64,000 nt of DNA, taken from contig DHQL01000003.1 in the NCBI GenBank assembly GCA_002408085.1, positions 1 to 64,000 on the forward strand, given 5' to 3'. Each line of letters opens with the position of its first letter. Positions within the stretch are counted from its first letter, which is position 1. The notes beneath the pieces were generated by a model that was not told the origin of the DNA, ran no database searches, and saw nothing but the letters and a program-made list of their open reading frames with translations. This document shows, one piece after another, positions 60,740 through 64,000 of the stretch. Position numbers and translations under genes: made by a program. The DNA comes from Spirochaeta sp. UBA5339. Lineage in GTDB: Bacteria > Spirochaetota > Spirochaetia > DSM-2461.

Positions 60740-60883
60740 GTAATAATACCCGTTATGAACAATAGTTTAGTAAGAATATATGCGGAAAAAGTACCAAAAT
60801 TGGCGGGTCTTTTATATAAGGCACAGGGATCAGGGGATTATTATAGACCAAAAGTATGAAAATCCCGGAGGTCATCGATTAAT

Positions 60884-62233
60884 ATGAACGGCAAAGAGTT
60901 AGTAATGAAAGCGTTTAAGGGAGAAGCTGTAGACAGAGCTCCCTGGGTTCCTTATACAGGTGTTCAGATTGCCAACCTGAAAGGCTACAATGCACAGGAA
61001 GTTCTTCAGGACGGCGGAAAGCTGCTTGATTGTCTTGTTGAGTCAAACAAACAGTACTCCCCCGACGGTCAGCCTGTTGTCTTTGATCTTCAGATTGAAG
61101 CAGAGATTCTGGGATGTGATCTGCTCTGGGCCGAGGATTCACCCCCCACTGTAAGCAGCCACCCCTTTGCCGAGGGCAAGGAAGTCCCCACAAAGATTCC
61201 CGCAAAAAGCGAAGGCCGTCTGCCCATGATTCTGGATGTTATGGAGAAGTTCAAGGCCGCCGTTGGTGAGACCACTGCCCTTTACGGTCTGGTCTGCGGA
61301 CCCTTCACCCTGGCTTCCCACCTGAGAAGCACCAATATTTTTATGGATATGTACGATGATGAGGACTATGTTAAGAGTCTGATCTCCTACTCAACAGATG
61401 TGGCCATTGCCGTTGCCGACTACTATATCGAGGCGGGCATGGATATTGTCGGTGCCGTTGACCCCCTGATCTCCCAGATCTCCCCGGAGATGTTCGATCA
61501 GTTTATGGCAGCCGATTACAAGCGGTTCTTTGACCATGTACGTTCCAAAGGGGTTTTCAGCTCCTTCTTTGTATGCGGTGACGCCACAAAGAACCTTGAG
61601 GTTATGGCAAAAACCGGTCCCGACTGCCTCTCTATCGATGAGAATATCGATATTGTGGAAGCCAAGAAGATTACCGATGCCGCAGGCATCATGATCTCCG
61701 GTAACCTGCAGCTCACAGTAACCATGCTCCTGGGTAACCAGAAGGACTGTCAGAAGGCCGCCATCGAGCTGATGGACAAGGTCGGAACAGAGAGCTTTAT
61801 CCTGGCTCCCGGATGTGATATGCCCTTCGGTGTTCCCATTGAGAATATTGTTGGAATCGGACAGGCCGTTCAGAACATCGATGCCACCAGAAGCTTCCTG
61901 GAAAGCTATGTTAAGGAAGAGGTTGAGATCGATGTGGAGATGCCCGACTATGAAAATCTGGAGCATGTCCTGATTGAGGTTCTGACCATCGACTCCGCCA
62001 CCTGTGCCGCCTGCGGTTATATGAAGGCCGCCGCCGATGATATGATCGGTATCTTCGGAAGTGACAAGGTTGAGGTTGTTGAAAGAAAGATCCTCGAACC
62101 CGAAAACATTGCCAGACTCGGAAAGCTCGGTGTGGCAAACCTTCCTTCCCTTGCGGTAAACGGAAAGGTAACCCATGTCTCCCTTATCCCCTCACGTGCG
62201 GAACTTGAGAAAGAGATCGGAGCTCTTGTCTGA
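60884..62233 (+). CDS. UroD-type methyltransferase-like protein fused to a thioredoxin-like domain
   Basis: 449 residues. Residues ~1-345 are the uroporphyrinogen decarboxylase/MtaA-CmuA fold (KELVMKAFKGEAVDRAPWVP, GPFTLASHLRSTNIFMDM, ISPEMFDQFMAADYKRFFDHV, SIDENIDI). In methyltransferases of this fold zinc is held by H-X-C...C. Here the His position is Phe (FFVCGDAT), while the two Cys (in FFVCGD and PGCDMP) remain. The last ~75 residues form a thioredoxin-like fold with CAAC (374-377) and a cis-Pro segment NLPSLAVNG. Family knowledge places such proteins in corrinoid methyl transfer or haem synthesis. The fusion is unusual. Likely highly expressed and ends in a strong terminator. Confidence 0.85.
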   Translation: MNGKELVMKAFKGEAVDRAPWVPYTGVQIANLKGYNAQEVLQDGGKLLDCLVESNKQYSPDGQPVVFDLQIEAEILGCDLLWAEDSPPTVSSHPFAEGKEVPTKIPAKSEGRLPMILDVMEKFKAAVGETTALYGLVCGPFTLASHLRSTNIFMDMYDDEDYVKSLISYSTDVAIAVADYYIEAGMDIVGAVDPLISQISPEMFDQFMAADYKRFFDHVRSKGVFSSFFVCGDATKNLEVMAKTGPDCLSIDENIDIVEAKKITDAAGIMISGNLQLTVTMLLGNQKDCQKAAIELMDKVGTESFILAPGCDMPFGVPIENIVGIGQAVQNIDATRSFLESYVKEEVEIDVEMPDYENLEHVLIEVLTIDSATCAACGYMKAAADDMIGIFGSDKVEVVERKILEPENIARLGKLGVANLPSLAVNGKVTHVSLIPSRAELEKEIGALV

Positions 62234-62266
62234 TTGAATTCCGGCAGGATATAACCTGGTGATACT

Positions 62267-62305
62267 CGCCCCGCCGGTCCACGGACCCGGCCGGGGCGTT
62301 TTTTT
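62267..62305 (+). terminator. Terminator after the UroD-thioredoxin gene
   Basis: CGCCCCG-CCGG (from 62267) pairs with CCGG-CCGGGGCG (to 62298), one bulge, short loop, followed by seven T. Read-through to the GTPase genes would have to pass this stem. Confidence 0.9.
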
Positions 62306-62347
62306 GCAGCCTTTGGGCTGCTTATCGAATTATTGAGGGGAGAGATG

Positions 62348-63268
62348 ATGGGTTCAAAAATCGATGTGGTGCTTCTCGCCGGATTTCTGGGAGCCGGAAA
62401 AACAACGGTTCTCAATGAGCTGATCAGGACATTCGGCACCAGAAAACTGGGACTTCTTGTCAACGATTTCGGTGAGGTGCCGGTGGACGGTTCCTTTTTA
62501 AAGAGCGAAAACCCGGAGCTTCTGGAGGGGGGACACAAGATCTATGAGATCGGCAACGGTTCCATCTTCTGTTCCTGTCTGAAGGCACCCTTCCTCTATG
62601 GTCTGAAGTATTTTGCCACCCAGAGTCCCGACCTGCTCTTTATCGAGGCTTCCGGCCTGTCGGACCCCTCAAGTATGCAGAAGATCCTGACTGAGCACGG
62701 TCTTGAAGATAGTTTTGAGATCAGAAGGGTTGTGACTCTTGTGGACCCTGTGAAGTATAAGGCCCTTGTTCATGTTCTGGATGTTATCGGAAGGCAGATT
62801 CAGGCTGCCGATCAGATACTGGTAAACAAGTGCGATCTGGTTCCTGAAAGAGAGCTGAAAGAGCTTCTGGGTGATCTTGAGACGAGGACCGGTGTACCCG
62901 TACAGACCGGTTCTTTTGGAGACTTCGATTACGGATTCATCCTCTCGGGATCTTCACAGCGGCGACTTGCCGAACGGGAGAGCTGCAACACTCCCGAGAC
63001 AAGGCCCGGAAGCCTTTTCCTTGAGGGAAACCTGGAGAGTGAGCAGGTTCTGAAGGATTTTATGAGCCGCATTGAGGGTGCCAGCTACCGGGTAAAGGGA
63101 TTCCTGAAGATTGCCGGGAAGATGCTCTATGTCTCCGATAACGGCAGAGGTTATACAATTACTCCCGCCGAAAAGACCGGAATAAGAGAGGGACTGACAG
63201 TGCTCTGTCCCAGAGAAAATGAATCGATTATTGCCAGTTTGTGGAAAGAAGTAAGAGGAGTTGAGTGA
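62348..63268 (+). CDS. CobW/G3E-family GTPase (first of two)
   Basis: 306 residues. Walker A GFLGAGKTT (residues ~12-20), a CxC motif (IFCSCL, where the family usually has CxCC), Walker B-like LLFIEASGLSDPS, and NKCDL for guanine recognition. A C-terminal CobW domain (YRVKGFLKIAG) is present. G3E GTPases insert metals or activate metalloenzymes. AGGGGAG at 62336-62342 suits the ATG at 62348. Stop and next ATG are adjacent (TGA-ATG), so the two GTPases are translated together. Confidence 0.9.
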   Translation: MGSKIDVVLLAGFLGAGKTTVLNELIRTFGTRKLGLLVNDFGEVPVDGSFLKSENPELLEGGHKIYEIGNGSIFCSCLKAPFLYGLKYFATQSPDLLFIEASGLSDPSSMQKILTEHGLEDSFEIRRVVTLVDPVKYKALVHVLDVIGRQIQAADQILVNKCDLVPERELKELLGDLETRTGVPVQTGSFGDFDYGFILSGSSQRRLAERESCNTPETRPGSLFLEGNLESEQVLKDFMSRIEGASYRVKGFLKIAGKMLYVSDNGRGYTITPAEKTGIREGLTVLCPRENESIIASLWKEVRGVE

Positions 63269-64000
63269 ATGACTAAACTGATACTGCTGGGAGGATTCCT
63301 GGGTTCCGGGAAGACCACTTTTATGGTTCAGGCCGCATCGGCCCTGGAGAAGAGAGGCCTGAAGGTCTCGGTTATCAGCAATGACCAGGGGGATACTCTG
63401 GTGGATACAATGTTTCCCATGCTTGAGGGAATCGATTCTCATGAGGTTTCCGGAGGCTGTTTCTGCTGCCGGTTTCCGGATTTTCTCGAAACCGTCAAAT
63501 CTGTCATTTCCGAAAGAGAGCCCGATGTGATTATTGCCGAGGCCGTGGGAAGCTGCACCGATCTGGCTGCCACCGTGGTGAATCCGATGATTCAGTTTCA
63601 CTCTGATACGGTTGAGGTTAAGGCCTTTCTGACTCTGGTGGACGGTCTTAGACTTCAGAAGGAGTATCTGGAAATGGATCTGTTCCGCCCCCTTCAGGCG
63701 GGTGAGGTCCTGGTCTCCCATCAGATAAGAGAGTCGGAAGTTCTGGTTGTTTCCAAGACAGACCTTCTCGATGACAGTCAGAAGGAGGGAGCCGCCGGGT
63801 TTCTGGGCAGGCTTAATCCCTCAGTTGACCTGAGGCTCTGTTCCGCCCGGACCGGGGAAGGTATGGATGAACTTCTGGATGCCTGTCTGAAGGGATTTCC
63901 CCTGGACTTCTCCGAGAGAATTCCCATCGACTACGATGTCTATGCGGCGGCAGAGGCGGAGTACGGCTGGTATAACGGTTCCTGGATTATCGAGGGGAGT
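63269..64000 (+). CDS. CobW/G3E-family GTPase (second), cut by the window end
   Basis: Open from the ATG at 63269, immediately after the preceding stop, through to base 64000 without a stop codon, so the C-terminus is outside. Walker A GGFLGSGKTT (residues ~8-17), the family CxCC as GGCFCCRF, IIAEAVGSCTD and SKTDLL for the guanine pocket. Unlike its neighbour it keeps the full CxCC metal motif. Tandem G3E pairs suggest different metal hand-over steps. Function is inferred from family only. Confidence 0.88.
   Translation, partial: MTKLILLGGFLGSGKTTFMVQAASALEKRGLKVSVISNDQGDTLVDTMFPMLEGIDSHEVSGGCFCCRFPDFLETVKSVISEREPDVIIAEAVGSCTDLAATVVNPMIQFHSDTVEVKAFLTLVDGLRLQKEYLEMDLFRPLQAGEVLVSHQIRESEVLVVSKTDLLDDSQKEGAAGFLGRLNPSVDLRLCSARTGEGMDELLDACLKGFPLDFSERIPIDYDVYAAAEAEYGWYNGSWIIEGS

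Noticed and set aside
62954..63721. 255-aa antisense frame across the two GTPases
   Set aside because: Spans the junction of two clearly coding G3E GTPase genes on the other strand; shadow frame.

Overview
The window looks like chromosomal DNA of a free-living, sugar-using spirochaete (Spirochaeta/Oceanispirochaeta-like). Supporting signs are a TatT-TatP-TatQM TRAP transporter of the kind described in Treponema, an EF-G of the spirochaete/mitochondrial-like subgroup, many lipoproteins with relaxed lipoboxes (SSC, VSC, ASC), a complete RecBCD set and moderate GC content by eye. The genus assignment is inference. Most genes lie on the + strand in short, tightly overlapping operons.

Layout. 1-3.9 kb: the end of a family 2 glycosyltransferase, a small unknown gene, galU (-), a HEAT-repeat lipoprotein and a small unknown gene (-). 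3.9-5.1 kb: a minus-strand tRNA operon (Arg-CCU, Asp-GUC x2) with a strong promoter and a terminator, followed by a partly duplicated 200-bp module. 5.1-9.7 kb: pepT and two lipoproteins. 9.7-13.7 kb: mnmE-mnmG-rsmG (tRNA wobble modification and 16S methylation). 13.7-16 kb: a membrane-anchored TPR protein with a possible Mrr-like end (-), and uridine phosphorylase. 16-22.8 kb: EF-G, a P-loop protein, small unknown genes including an unlisted 57-residue coiled-coil protein (-), an acidic mini-protein coupled to an LRR protein, an acyltransferase and a gamma-carbonic-anhydrase-like protein.

22.8-23.4 kb is non-coding. It holds a hairpin-repeat array followed by five perfect DnaA boxes. Next come a small membrane protein and recC-recB-recD (23.9-33.0 kb), then a YchJ-type SEC-C protein and a second hairpin array (33.5-33.8 kb). 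33.8-36.1 kb: a small coiled-coil gene (-), an RluA-type pseudouridine synthase and mutY. 36.3-40.2 kb: the TPAT transporter operon. 40.3-44 kb: a UMF1-type MFS permease, a TPR protein, a small gene and a chemoreceptor. 44-48.5 kb: an Mrp-DUF971 Fe-S carrier and a Gfo/Idh/MocA oxidoreductase (-), a small membrane protein (+) and an aminotransferase (-). 48.6-54 kb: a large unknown membrane protein, then a xylose locus with an AraC-type regulator (-) divergent from xylB-xylA. 54.1-60.3 kb: proC, a propeller-GGDEF sensor and a GAF-EI (PtsP) protein. 60.3-64 kb: a divergent Rrf2 regulator, a UroD-type methyltransferase fused to a thioredoxin-like domain, and two tandem CobW/G3E GTPases, the second cut by the window end.

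The observations I find most worth following are three: (1) an intergenic repeat family made of perfect hairpins whose arms change sequence but stay complementary, joined by a conserved GGCCKAAGGGTG core that in two copies runs straight into a DnaA box; (2) the DnaA-box cluster itself, well away from any dnaA gene; (3) the UroD-thioredoxin fusion with tandem G3E GTPases, which looks like an undescribed metal- or corrinoid-linked methyl-transfer system. Several genes also have good promoters placed so close to the start codon that their mRNAs should be leaderless.
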